Shown: positions 1-11,800 of the stretch, piece after piece | How positions within the stretch are numbered: position 1 is the stretch's first letter | Layout: the number at the start of each line of letters is the position of its first letter | DNA from: Dreissena polymorpha | Taxonomy: Eukaryota; Mollusca; Bivalvia; Myida; Dreissenidae | Direction: 5' to 3' | NCBI RefSeq assembly: GCF_020536995.1 | Contig: NC_068357.1 | Span: 59,628,123-59,692,122, forward strand | DNA length: 64,000 nucleotides | Translations under genes and position numbers: made by a program | The notes under the pieces: model-generated | Databases searched by the model: none | What the model was told of the DNA's origin: nothing | The model's input: the letters and a program-made list of their open reading frames with translations, nothing else

Positions 1-1494
1 GGTGGAAATTTCCTCGTCAAACAGGATTAACTTATCCAAATGCTTTTTAAAACTTCACCATGCCACAACTTATAAAGGTTCTCGCGTTCTTAAATGGGTT
101 AAGAATATATGTTTCTGTACATTTTTGGATTATTTAATCTTCGCTGAATAGCACTATATCGCCCGATTTTAAAAAGGTTGCGCAATACGTTGAAAAACAT
201 ATTACCGTAATAACTCTATGTTTCGGACACTCTAAGTTTTCGGACACCCCTTTTTAGCAAAAATAATATTTTTTCTCGTGACTCTTAATTTCGGACACAC
301 GAGTTTTCGTCCATAATTAATGTCTCTAAGTTTTCGGACAGCATATTTTACAGCGCTATTTTGCCAAATTTCGGTCCTGTTCGATATCTCATGACATCGA
401 TCATGGGGTTTTACAACCAGATTAACATCATAAAACACAGCAGGTGCATGCTGAGGGCAACGGACCATTACATTTGCGTTTTGGGTGGATAACCTTGTAA
501 ACCGGTATTAAACAATGGTTTCGCCCGATTGCATTTGAATTGATGCCGTTTTAAGGAAGCAGTATGTTTAATATTATATATCTTTGTTCCATATAATTTC
601 AGGTAGCAAAGCTGTGTGGTTGTATTTATTGAAAAGCAGAGAACGAAGAGTACAACACAATAAATTATTGCACATGGATTTATTGCTTTTATTTCAATTT
701 ACCGGTAATTAAGGACCAACAAACACAAACAACCCGGTTCATACCGGTAATGACATTCATTTTCATTCATGTTAGGCAAATTATTGATGAATGACATTTA
801 TAGATAAACAAATTCCTTATGAACATTACAACTTCTGAAAAAAAGGTTGTATTGAAATAAAAACGCGTGTTACGATTACCGGAACATGTAAGAACAATTC
901 TTTTGAAGGATTGAATGAGTCTTTTCCTAAACTCAGAGCCCCGTTTCTTTTTCATTTTCACAAACTTATCCATAATTAAAAGTGAACAATTATATTGCTA
1001 AATAACATTCGAAGTCTCAGGGTAATTTGAATGATGGAATTTATCAAACAGATTAAAGCTAATATACCGATAATGCAGCTTGAACGTCGATTGGATCGTT
1101 ATAATTCACCAATCAGATTAAAGAAATCAGTAATTAACGTTAAAAGCCATAGTGGAACAACGGAATAATGTCAATTAGTGCCAATTATGATAATCTTAAA
1201 CAACTTTCTTTTGAAAATAAGCGTTATGACAATTACCAGGCGTAGTGCCAATTAACAGTTCAATTATCTACCGCAATGGTACTACCCCTTTCTCAGTAAA
1301 ATAACTGTGATAAATATACTTAACGCTTCAAAGTGTGATGCACCCTATTACAAGTTTTACGAACAATGGAAGGTGTTAGACAACAACTATCGGAAATGAA
1401 CAAACAAAGAATTTATATTTTCCTTTTTTTATTGCGTAAATTACAGGTTCATACTAGCGAGTATCGGTACACCATATGCTCATCGTTGGTCAAA

Positions 1495-1700
1495 GTACAG
1501 TACAGCTCACGTAAAACCAACAAATTCCGCGACCGCGGAGTTTGACGACATCAATTGTTCGCGGAGTCGACTCGGCATCGACCATCTGGTCGCCGAGTCG
1601 CCGAGTCGCCGTGTCTGTTCGCCGAGACACCGCGGCACGCCTCGGCATGATGCCGAGGAAATTGTTGGTGATATGACGCTGAGTCACTCGGCGAAAAATC
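1495..1700 (+). repeat. GC-rich 'cggcg' repeat, left copy
   Basis: Runs from ACAGTACAGCTCACG through many short CGCGG/CTCGGC palindromes. An inverted relative lies at 6484-6684. Base composition is strikingly GC-rich against the AT-rich surroundings. Confidence 0.7.
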
Positions 1701-1889
1701 TTATAAACTATAATTTACCTGGGATAGAAACTGATTACAAGTTCCGAAATCATGATGTTTATTAAATGTAGATTAACTACGTTCGGACAACTCCTCTAAA
1801 TAAAATATAATTTAAACACACTGTATCGTTACCGTTACGCTGTTTCAGTTCCTTCATCACTGAAACAATTAGTGTATTGTATACTGACT

Positions 1890-2290
1890 GCAGCTTCTTG
1901 GGAAAACAGGGCTTAATGCATATGCATAAATTGTCAACCCGGTACCAGAGACTGTCTTTAAACGAAAAACACCATAGAATCAGAAAGTGTCGTCCTTGAT
2001 TAGCTTGTGCGAACTGCACTGGCTAATCAGTGTGCACAGGACACCACTTATTGGACATACATAAGGCCCCGTTTTCCTGAACGCAGCCAATATGTACAGA
2101 TTTCAATGACAAACTGGCCAATGTCGTCGCACAGGCTGTTAAACACTATTGATTACATACACACACTCACTGTCTGCAGTGTACCAGTGGTGAAAAATAA
2201 ACAGGCTAATCAGTGTGCACAAGCAGATGCGGTGGTCATCGTTCTTAGGGTAGTTAAGAGCAGACCGACTTGCAAAACTAGCTCTTAATC
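1890..2290. repeat. degenerate 'ggctaatc' hairpin repeats
   Basis: Pieces of the recurrent palindromic repeat (gggcttaatgcat, gaaagtgtcgtcc, ggctaatcagtgtgcac twice) in rearranged order. Confidence 0.6.
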
Positions 2291-2605
2291 TTAATTGTTC
2301 GCAAGCGAACAACTAACAAGAGAGGTGTTTGTTAAAAACAAAATGCCCCCTTCTGCCCGCTTTGAAGCCATATATTTGATCTTTGACCTTGAAGGATGAC
2401 CTTGACCTTTGACCACACAAATGTGCAGCTCCATGAGATACACATGCATGCCAAATATCAAGTTTCTATCTTCAATATTGCAAAAGTTATGACCAATGAT
2501 AAAGTGTTCGGACGGACGGACGGACTGACGGACAGACATACAGACAGACGGACGGCTTAACGGACAGTTCGATAACTTCATGCCACTCTTCGGGGGGCAT
2601 AAAAA
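2291..2605 (-). repeat. 'atgcccc' dispersed repeat with GAC/GACG simple sequence
   Basis: Contains aaggtcaaggtca-type and catgcatgccaaatatca blocks shared with copies near 13050-13275, 15565-15720 and 37168-37985, ending in a gacggacgg tract and ggggggcata. Confidence 0.7.
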
Positions 2606-2700
2606 ACACGTACGTATGCCAAATACTGCTGTTCACAGGACATTATTGTATTTCAGCTAATGGAACCACATATATCTCAGACACGTGAAGTATCATATGC

Positions 2701-2810
2701 AAATGATGATGATGATGGTGATGAAAATGACAACGACGACCACGACGCCGCCGCCGTCCTGCCACCGCCGCCGATGCTGCTGCTGCTGCTGATGATGATG
2801 ATGCTGATTA
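2701..2810 (+). repeat. imperfect trinucleotide tract
   Basis: Runs of GAT, GAC, GCC and CTG/GAT triplets, open in both strands' frames. Coding potential is an artefact of the repeat. Confidence 0.8.
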
Positions 2811-3265
2811 TGTTCAATATCACGACCGCATTTGAACATAGATGTAGAAGTGGACCGCTAAACATTAGAACTGACGTGTATACATGTACATCGAACAAGC
2901 ATAATAGGCTTCACGAGTGTTCTGATTAAAAATAAGTAGCTTTTCTTCACATGGACTGGGTATTAAAGATAAAGACCGCAGGAGCACATTGGCAATCGAA
3001 ATAGCGCGAATTCTGTACCCCGCAAATTCATGTGTTGAACATTACGTTAAGAAATAAGAACACTGCCATTACATTATTCTTACAAAATTCCTTGCGTGTC
3101 ATGAATTACCAAAAGGTTGTAATCGTAACACCATTATACGTTTGCCTTACATACACGTATCGAAGGCAATTATACTTGAAGTTTTCAGTGGTAAACCTTT
3201 ATCATGATTTTTGGCAAAATATGCATTGAAACATTGGTATTTATACCTGCTCTAACTGCCACACT

Positions 3266-3782
3266 TAAAGGGGCCTTTTCACAGATTTTGGCATTTTTTA
3301 ACTTATTCATTAAATGCTTTATATTGATAAATGTAAACATTGGATCGTAAAAGCTCCAGTAAAAAAATCAAGAATAAAATTAAAAAAAGGAAAAGAACAT
3401 TGCCCGGAGCAGGTTTCGAACCAGTAACCCCTGGAGTCCTGCCAGAGTCCTGAAGTAAAAACGCTTTAACCTACTGAGCTATTCCGCCGTGTATACTTAC
3501 TGCACGTATTTTATACCTTATATAGGCAATCTTCGTAGTTATACAAAATTTAACGACAAAAACAGAACTCTCCAAATTATTCAATCGTTTCGCGTTGCAA
3601 CGCTTTAAAAATTTTAGGTTTTATAATCGTCAAAAGGTGCATATAATGGCTATATTAAAGCATGGTAAATGTTCAGTATTACTGTTTCCTCACAAATATC
3701 ATAACTAACACGAAAATTTGCGAATCTGAAACAACTTTTTTCAATTTTGTCAATTTACCAAAGCGTGAAAAGATCCCTTTAA
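3266..3782 (-). repeat. 517-bp inverted-end repeat with embedded tRNA-like core
   Basis: Ends TTAAAGGGGCCTTTTCAC and GTGAAAAGATCCCTTTAA are inverted. The middle, read on the minus strand, carries a B-box-like GGTTCGAAACC and an A-box-like segment, Leu/Ser-tRNA flavoured. The same family occurs at 7240-7733, 35145-35474, 35610-36115 and 46286-46574. Confidence 0.75.
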
Positions 3783-6483
3783 AATGATCGCATTACCAAA
3801 AAGCTTAAAATTACGACGAAAATGATCACCCGAACACTATTTTAGACTTCAATAATCAATTTACATAATCGCGCCTGTAACTTAAGAAGCCTCTCCAAGC
3901 AAATATTCAGCAATCAATACAACCATGACCTACTTAAATACAATGGCTGTTTATACAAGTTAACATGTAATATAATGTGATTCACATAACTACTGAAAAC
4001 CACACTATGGCGCATAGGCGTTTGCACGTAACAGGATTAAAGATCTTAACTACAATGTAAAGCATGTTGTTCATGAATGTTCCTTATTCTTGATCATACA
4101 AATAGTTGTCTGGAAAGGCTTGATGTATAATACAATGCATATTGCAAAACATTTACAATGGCAGGAAAATAATATGATCGGAAGAAACACGTATTAAATA
4201 TCCTTGCATAATGACACATCAGACACCATGGCATGCACCTGTTTAATTGTTCTTAAGTGTTAATACTCTCTTGGTTAGTCGTTGGAAATTCTACACATTC
4301 GATACTTATCTTCCTGTTGTCATGGACATTTAGAAACTATATTCAGCCTGCTGGTATGCAAAATATATTAATGTAGAGCAGGCTTGGCTGGGATATTGAT
4401 TTTATCAGACCGCCATTCCGGGCGTTGTATCAGATTGCAAAGATACAATACGTATTCAAATGTTTGTTTGAAAACTAACGGCGCACTGTCATGTTTTCAG
4501 CGCTAACATGCACGTAAGCCATGCTTAAGTACGGTATACTTTTCCACAATGAAATTGAGGCCTTGACATAAATTATTGCATTTTTAAGAGGGTTTTAACA
4601 TGCAATTTAGTTGCAGTTTCGTAACATGTTACCGCTGTGTGCTGTAAACATTAAGCTTGTAATATGATGCGGGGATAAAAGTAGGCCTGTTAAAGGGAGC
4701 TTACACTTTTGAATGAAATAAGAAAACGAATGAGGTGTATTGCCAATATATGAAGGTGTGTCCCCCATTTATATGTGGTACTATATTTTTGTGCTTTATT
4801 ATTCACATATCCATAATACTTATAATTAGTTTATGGAAAAGACGATTATATAAAGTACAACATGGTAGATAATAAGACGAGACTTAATGTCATTTGCAGT
4901 ACATAGGATATACACTTTTTTTATTAAAAAAACAAACATAATAAAATGCAACATGAATTCAAAACCATAAATATATAATAAAAATATGTTATGTGTTTCT
5001 ATTATACAATTAATCGATTTTATGATGCTTGTTTCAAACAGAAAATGATAACTGATCGCACTTAATAAAATAACTCATCCTATTACGTGTATATCCCAGT
5101 AAACCATGTCTCGTAGGAAAAGAATATAAATACACATCTAAAAACTTTAAGTGTATTATCAATAACGTAAATAATGGCCAGCTTGAAGGGGAATTTTCTT
5201 TTCTTTATTTAAGAGTGTGCAAATCTAGTATCAGTTTAACGATCGGTATGTCCAGTTCCGAAAATTTGAATAACAAATATATCAAGCATTTGCGTTACAC
5301 ACGGAAGTTTTATACATAAAAGTAGTAATAAGATATCAGCTATATCTGCCCGACTTAAGTTATTCATTGAAAATAATTGGCATTGCAAATATGTTCTTCC
5401 CATTTCACAAAATCTTAAGACAGCAAGCCCAAAATAAAAGGACGTACTTGCAAACCTATTTTATCATATACAAAAACAAGCTTTGCAGGGGTATCGATTG
5501 CAACAGACCGGGATTTTCCAAAGCCGTATCAGATTTCACAAGTACAATGTAAACTTATGAGGCGTTCGCCATGGGTCTTATAAATATTGGGTGTATTAAC
5601 ATAAACGAAATATCAAGCGCACAAGCCCTCCCGTTCATCATGTTTAAGGTACACGATCTTCAACAATAGACAAATACATACTAGTAATACATGCCATGGC
5701 CAATGCGTCCCAACATATATACCAGTGTGCAAGCTCCATTTTTATATTATAACGGGTATTGAACATAACATACATACTTGGGAATTTTACAAGTTAAGAT
5801 TTATAAAATATGTTATGTTAAAGGTTTAATAATCGTACGGTCAAATAAAACATTATATCAAATCGCTGAAGGCACTGAAGTTGTTCGCTATTGCATAATC
5901 TTAGTTTTCAAAATTATGTATAGCTTTTTATACCGCAAGTTTGAAATGCACACAACCCATTCAAATTTATAAGAGTGTGTCGCAAAGCACAGGTTGAGAT
6001 GTGGGTGCACTGTTTATCCTCATATTAATGTTATAGAGATAACTTAGACAAAGCACAACAATATGTCTCTCGTTTTTCGCAGATGGTTGCTGCACTGGCA
6101 GCCATCTTTAGAATTTTGGTTGCCTTGCTAAAGAATAACAAGCCTAGAATCATGTACATGTTGTAAAATGTGTATCTAATACTACATTTATTTTCTTAAA
6201 TTATTGAGCAACAATTTTGGCGACATGACAGACGTTTAAAAGCAAGTCTCGTTTCCGAATAATCTACGGGATTTAACTGTGTTAACTTTAACTCAATATA
6301 GATCTAGTTATCGACATACACAATAATTGTTTTGACAGATGACGGTCCGATTGATAATTTAATTAAATGTATGCAGATATAGAGAAATGTTAACAATCGC
6401 ACAGCGTATTTTCTGTGTATGTTTCTATATTTCGATAACTGTGTTATAGATTAGTATACAATCAATATTTGTAAATAGTTATA
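3783..6483. other. intergenic AT-rich DNA, nothing recognised
   Basis: Short open frames only, none with family resemblance or splice support. No tandem repeat or palindrome stood out. Confidence 0.6.
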
Positions 6484-6684
6484 CTCGGCGAATCGCCGCA
6501 TCTACGCGGCGTTACTCCGCGAATCGATGCCGAGGCAAAAACAGACGCGGCGTCACTCCGCGAAATTTCGCCGAGTGCCCTCGGCATCATGCCGAGTATA
6601 TACGCGGCGAAAATACGTTAACAGAAGAATCTGTCCGCGGCATAGCCGCGGACTTTGTTGGTTTTGCGTGAGCTGTACTGTACA
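6484..6684 (-). repeat. GC-rich 'cggcg' repeat, right inverted copy
   Basis: Ends TGCGTGAGCTGTACTGTA, the inverse of the left copy's outer edge, with the same mixture of CGCGG and CTCGGC palindromes. Confidence 0.7.
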
Positions 6685-7027
6685 ACCTGTAGTAACTTTC
6701 TGTAAAATAAATTAAGCATTAAATAATTTAAAATGCAGTGCAAACATATATGAATGTAATTTATACTATACGGCACGGTTTTTTTACAAGCACGTGATAA
6801 TATCGGTAGTCGTCGATACAATTGACGCTATTTTCGGACACTTTAATTTTCGACTCTAAGTTTTCGGACACCGGTATTTTGTGAATATTTTCGTATCTAA
6901 GTTTTCGGACACGAAAAAAAAATAATTATTTTTATGTGTCCGAAAACATAGAGTAATTACGGTAAACCTAATCACCCTGTAAAATTATCCATGAAATTAC
7001 AAAACATCCGGATTAACGGCCGTGTAT

Positions 7028-7232
7028 ATGATATGTGGACAGACAAAAACATTGCCATCAGATCAAAGCTCAGAAAGATGCACGCCCTAGTCATGTCCAT
7101 ATTAGTTTACGCCTGTCAGTCATGGATACTGAGAGAAGGATACAGGCGATGGAAATGAGATGCCTCCGAAGACTTCTCGGGATCTCCTACAAAAACCGCA
7201 TCACCAACGAGGAGGTCCTAAACAGAATCATG
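7028..7232 (+). pseudogene. LINE reverse-transcriptase C-terminal fragment
   Basis: One frame reads KLRKMHALVMSILVYACQSW and the next continues DTERRIQAMEMRCLRRLLGI followed by SYKNRITNEEVLNRI. Together these are the conserved stretch after the RT domain in many invertebrate non-LTR retrotransposons. A frame change between the two blocks and loss of everything else mark a dead fragment. It abuts a tRNA-like repeat. Confidence 0.8.
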
Positions 7233-7239
7233 GTATGTA

Positions 7240-7733
7240 TTGCAGTTTTTAAATGCTTTATATTGATAAATTTAAACATTGGATATAAAAAGCTCCAATA
7301 AAAATAAAAATAATAAAATTAAAGAAAGAAAAAAAAGTAACCCTCAACTGGGCTCGAACCACTGACCCCTGGAGTAAAAGTCTATCACTTAGACCACTCG
7401 GCATTCGTGCTCATACCATGAGTGATGTATTTGATACTTTATATAAGCAATACTCGTAGTATCGCAGAATATAACGACAACAACAGAAACAGTAAGGGTG
7501 GTGTGGGGGGGGGGGGGTAGTGAATAAGGTCACTCGCAACAGCTTTGCAGTTGGGCTAGCTCTTTAGCGACGCGGTTCTAGTATCTGGCTAATACCCTGA
7601 AGGTCGCGGGTTCAATCGCCCGTCGGGGCTGAGGATTTTTCACTGTAATATCGTAACTGAAACGAAAATTTGCGAATCTAAAACATTTTTTTTTATTTTG
7701 TCAATTTACCAAAACATGAAAAGATCCCTTTAA
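7240..7733 (-). repeat. tRNA-like inverted-end repeat, left end missing
   Basis: Shares atgctttatattgataaa, a tRNA-like core (B-box ggctcgaaccactgacccc on the minus reading) and the end CATGAAAAGATCCCTTTAA with the copy at 3266-3782. A poly-G tract and a separate tRNA-derived head are inserted at about 7500-7630. Confidence 0.7.
7551..7628 (+). repeat. tRNA-derived SINE-like head
   Basis: GGGCTAGCTCTTTAGCGACG resembles an A box and GCGGGTTCAATCGCCCG a B box with T-stem. The acceptor stem does not close, so it is not a tRNA gene. Confidence 0.55.
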
Positions 7734-7759
7734 AACCAATTGTCATTTATAAAGGTATC

Positions 7760-7835
7760 GGGTCCGTTCGCCCCTATTTACACGTTCGCCCTGGGTCCGT
7801 TCGCCCTGAGTTCGTTCGCCCTATATTATCATTTG
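7760..7835 (+). repeat. short GTTCGCCCT repeats upstream of PIBF1
   Basis: Five or so irregular copies of (G)TTCGCCC(T) separated by 6-12 bp. Function unknown; they lie about 550-620 bp before the PIBF1 start. Confidence 0.6.
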
Positions 7836-8384
7836 CATATCGGGGTATGAACAGTTGATTGTTCACACATATAAGCAAGTTTGAACCTTAAGTTTTCGTT
7901 AATTTATATAGTAAACAATTAGTGAAAATTACTGGCCTTTGTTACAAACACGCTTACGAGTTAAAGACCGCCGTCTTGATTAAATATGATACTGAGAATT
8001 TCATTTTATTTGTTTTGAAATTCGTTACATCGCTATATTATTGGATGATGCGATATTATTAGCGATTTTTTTATTTTTTTTTATTTTCAACCACTCGACT
8101 TGGAACCCTCGCGCAACTACAAAACTATATTAAAGTGCAACTTCCATGTACATTTGCGTTGGGTTCGATTACTAAACCGGACGATTACAACGAGATTATG
8201 TTTGTATTCGCACCGACAGCAAGTTGCAGCACGAAAATTTGAAATTCTAAACCCCTCATTTCTTGTATTATCAGGTGTCACAGTCAGTTTTAATGCATGT
8301 CAGTAAAAATAAAAAGACTTTTTATGTATGTGTAAATTTTATTAGTAAAACATTGGTTGTTATCGGTAAATAAAAGCTTCAAAT
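7836..8384 (+). promoter_or_regulatory. presumed PIBF1 promoter and 5' UTR
   Basis: Position only: the 550 bp before the start codon of PIBF1. It is AT-rich with no clear TATA box or CpG island and no repeat family recognised. Confidence 0.3.
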
Positions 8385-8827
8385 ATGGCAGCCAGAGATC
8401 TGTCAAATGCGTTCGACGAATTTGAATCCGAGGATTTCAGCAGCGGATTCGAAACGTCTGTTCCCACTGACTTGACTCTGTCACCAGACAGAACTGAGAC
8501 TCATGGAGACAGAAAAGAGAAGAAATCTAAAATAACGAGGCAGCTTATCGAGCGCAAACAGCTTTCCCATGATCTTCAGCTGGTGCGAATTGAGTTGTCG
8601 CAGAAGCATCTGCAGATCGAGAACATGAAAGCCGAGTATCTGCAGAGAGTCGATGATTTAGAAGAACACCTGAATGATGAAAGACACCAGAAACAGATAT
8701 TGCAGGCACGTCTAGAATCACAGTTGACCATTCAACAAGAAGAATCGCGCCGGAGGCAGGAGCTGATCAAGTCTGAGTTGGAGGAAGTGAGACAAAAACA
8801 GAAACAGTTAGAAGCAACAAATGAGAG
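8385..8827 (+). CDS. PIBF1: PIBF1 exon 1 (residues 1-148 part)
   Basis: Starts with [20 protein letters not shown], an acidic N-terminus, then the conserved ITRQLIERK block and a heptad-rich helix. The open frame runs on to 9020, but homology to PIBF1 stops at ATNE-R. The only fitting donor is AG followed by GC at 8828, ending two bases into an arginine codon. Confidence 0.92.
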
Positions 8828-11800
8828 GCATGCTACTTTAATGCATTATCTTCATTTCTGTTTTAATATCAACATGAATGAAAATTCATTGCAAACATTG
8901 CTGCAATTTAATGCTCGAATAAAAAGGTTGTTTCTGATAACCCAACCAACCCTTAATTCTTTGTTAATAGAAAGAAAATCAGGATCCAATTTTTATGTAA
9001 TAAATACATATTTAATCTAATATTTTTATTGCTTCTTCTTAAAGATTTAGCTGTATAATATCAATAATTATCTTTATAAAATAATTCCTTTTTGTTTAAA
9101 ATCATTTCAATAATTTGTAATATTTAAGGTTGCAAGAGAAAGCTGGTAATGTGCGGAGGACGCTAAGAGATTTAGACCTCACAGAGGAGAAGTTTTTTGA
9201 GCTTAAAACAACAACTGATGATGACCTGTCACTCAGGGATTATGTAGCGGTATGAAAAATTTACTAACAATATGAGCCTGGTTCTCACAAAACTGGGCTC
9301 AGTGTATGGGTGTAAAATGTAATCCCAGATTAGCCTGTGCAGTCCACAAAGGCTAAACAGGGACGAAATTTTCCACATCAACTTAATTTGGGCTAAAAAG
9401 AGGCTACCTTAAAACAAAAGCTACCTTAAAAAATAGAAAGTTTTGTCCCTGATGTGCCTGTTTGGAATGCACAGGCTAATCTGAGATGACACTATGCATG
9501 TCCATTATGCCATTGAGAATAGTTTTCTAAAAAAAGAGGTGTACATTATTTTAGTTCAAGAAGAAAAAGCTTGGGTATATTGCTTTGCATCTGTTGGTTG
9601 TTTGGTCGGGACCGTGTTGTTTCTGTACAAAAACTTGAAAACCATTTGACCTAACATCATCCAAATTGATAGGCTGGTTACATAGGATGAAAGAAAGGTC
9701 AGCAGGTTAAAGGTCATGGTCACAGTGGCTTGTATTGTAAAATGTTATAGGTGAAGGTCTGTTTGAGTACCATTAATACCCATGATAACATGTTCAAAGC
9801 AAGTTTGGGGAAGGGGGGCAGACTGAGGACACGTTTTACAAATATCTATTCAGGGCTCCCATTGGCTGGAGAAAAAAAATTGAGCCAAAATTACCTTAAG
9901 ACAGTATACTTATTTTTATTTTGGTGATCTTATGAGGTTTTATGAAGAAAAAGATGTAGCCAAATTTGCTTATTTGTAGCCATTTGCTAATTAGGCGAAT
10001 GGCAGCGCAAGCCCTGATCTCTGTAACTTTTGGTACTTCTTGGACATGATAATTAATTATTATAGATCTTATTAAAGCATCACTTTTCAGCGACTAAAAA
10101 ACTGCTTAGCTTGATTGACAAGAATTGTACAAAATGAAATAAAATGTGAATATCAGTACACATTTAATAGAAATTAGTGTTTCTCATATAACATGGTGTT
10201 AAAATAACGCATTATTCCCAATAAAAAATGCTTTATGATCACTCACTTTTCCATAAAATTTGCTGTTCCATTTTGAATTTGATTTATATGCCTGTTACTC
10301 AATTTTTGTTAATCCTACAAATTTTCAAAATGTCTGCAGGTTCGTCTGTTTGAAAGGACTAGACCACTGGAGACTGAAATAGAACAACTTCGTCTGAAAG
10401 TCAAGACATTAGAAGACACTGATAAAGCTCAGTCCAAGCAGGTGATTGAGCTGCAAGAGGTACAGGAAACTTAATTCTTGGCATTTGATTATGGTATCAG
10501 TACTTTTTTTCATTCAAAATCGGGTCCAGTAATCGGCCCCTTTCCCAATGGACAGCTAAAAATTACCAATGGAACAATAAAAAACCATTCTTTTTTAGAT
10601 CCCAATATTGTGTTCATCTCCCATACAAGTTTAACCTTAGTAAATATAATACTGAAAACATATGTATTCTCAATTTTGAAGCATTTTTTTTTTTAGCAAA
10701 ACAACAACACTAATTTCCCAATTTTAATCAAAATTTCGCAATCCAAGGGGACCCAGCCCCATTTCCAAAACGGTGAAAAAAAACCCACTGAACCTTGATT
10801 TATGTGCTGAGATTTGAATAGATTTTCAAAATCAGGAGTCAAACATTTCCCCGTGCTTAAAATTGTAGTGGTGGTACACAATTTTGTGTTCAGGTTTTCT
10901 GCTGTTTGCTGCTCATCAGCATCTAATGTTCGTAGATAAAGCCTTGAACACTTGAATCTAGTGTGAAAGGTCTTCAATTAAATATAACTTTCTAAGAGAC
11001 TACAAACACATCTACATACATATCTTAGTGGTAAAGGGTTGAATTGAGCCGTGTTCTGAGAAAACTGGGCATAATGCATGTGTGTGAAGTGTTGTCCAAG
11101 ATTAGCCTGTGCAGTCCGCACAGGCTAATCAGGGACGACACTTTCCGTCTAAACTTGATTTTTGGTAAGGAGGGACTTCCTTCAAACTAAAAATATAAAA
11201 AAAAGCAGAAAGTGTCATCCCTGATTAGCCTGTGCAGACTGCACAGGCTAATCTGGGACGACACTTTACGCACATGCATTATGCCCAGTTTTCTCAGAAC
11301 ACAACTCAATTGAAGTCCCTGGGTGTTTATAGCAACTGGAGGAGGAGAGGAGGGACCATGGTGAGCTGAGAGTGAAGTTTCAGAAGATGACGCTGTCTGC
11401 AGCCGACCTCAAGTCTCAGGTGAAAACAGACAACTACAAAGTGGAGAACTATGACAGGGTGAAAAGGTTTGAACCTTTGTATCCAATCTATATTATGGTT
11501 TTTCTTTTTTCTTTTTGAAAGGCAAAGATGAAAGCAAGAATACACAATGGTAATGTTAATATATTATTGTTGAAACTTAAGAAACTTATGCATGAAAGTG
11601 TTAAATAAAATAATTTGACTATTTTGATGGTACCAAAATAAAACATTGTTCCCTGAAATTTAATTCATAAAGAAAAGTTAAAAAAGACGACGAGTCTAGT
11701 CGTAAAGATGCAAAACTAAAATTTGTGTCTGTGGCGTATGAATGAATCTGCAAAAACTGAAGCATTCATTTCATTTTCATTTTGTTTTGGTTAAATCAAT

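Larger units (their letters stand above)
202..6965. mobile_element. 6.8-kb segment with inverted ends carrying repeated TTTTCGGACAC motifs
   Basis: The left end TTACCGTAATAACTCTATG then TTTCGGACAC is matched inverted by GTGTCCGAAAACATAGAG then TAATTACGGTAA at 6936-6965. Several copies of CTAAGTTTTCGGACAC follow inside each end (about 229-345 and 6830-6912), the layout of clustered subterminal binding sites in DNA transposons. No long open frame lies between. It may be one non-autonomous element or two facing solo ends. Confidence 0.55.

Noticed and set aside
2660-2929. Asp-rich small protein
   Set aside because: The acidic and Leu/Met runs come from a trinucleotide tract open on both strands.
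8828-9020. Continuation of PIBF1 exon 1 as coding sequence
   Set aside because: Homology ends at 8827 and resumes at 9129; the extension is AT-rich and unlike the family.
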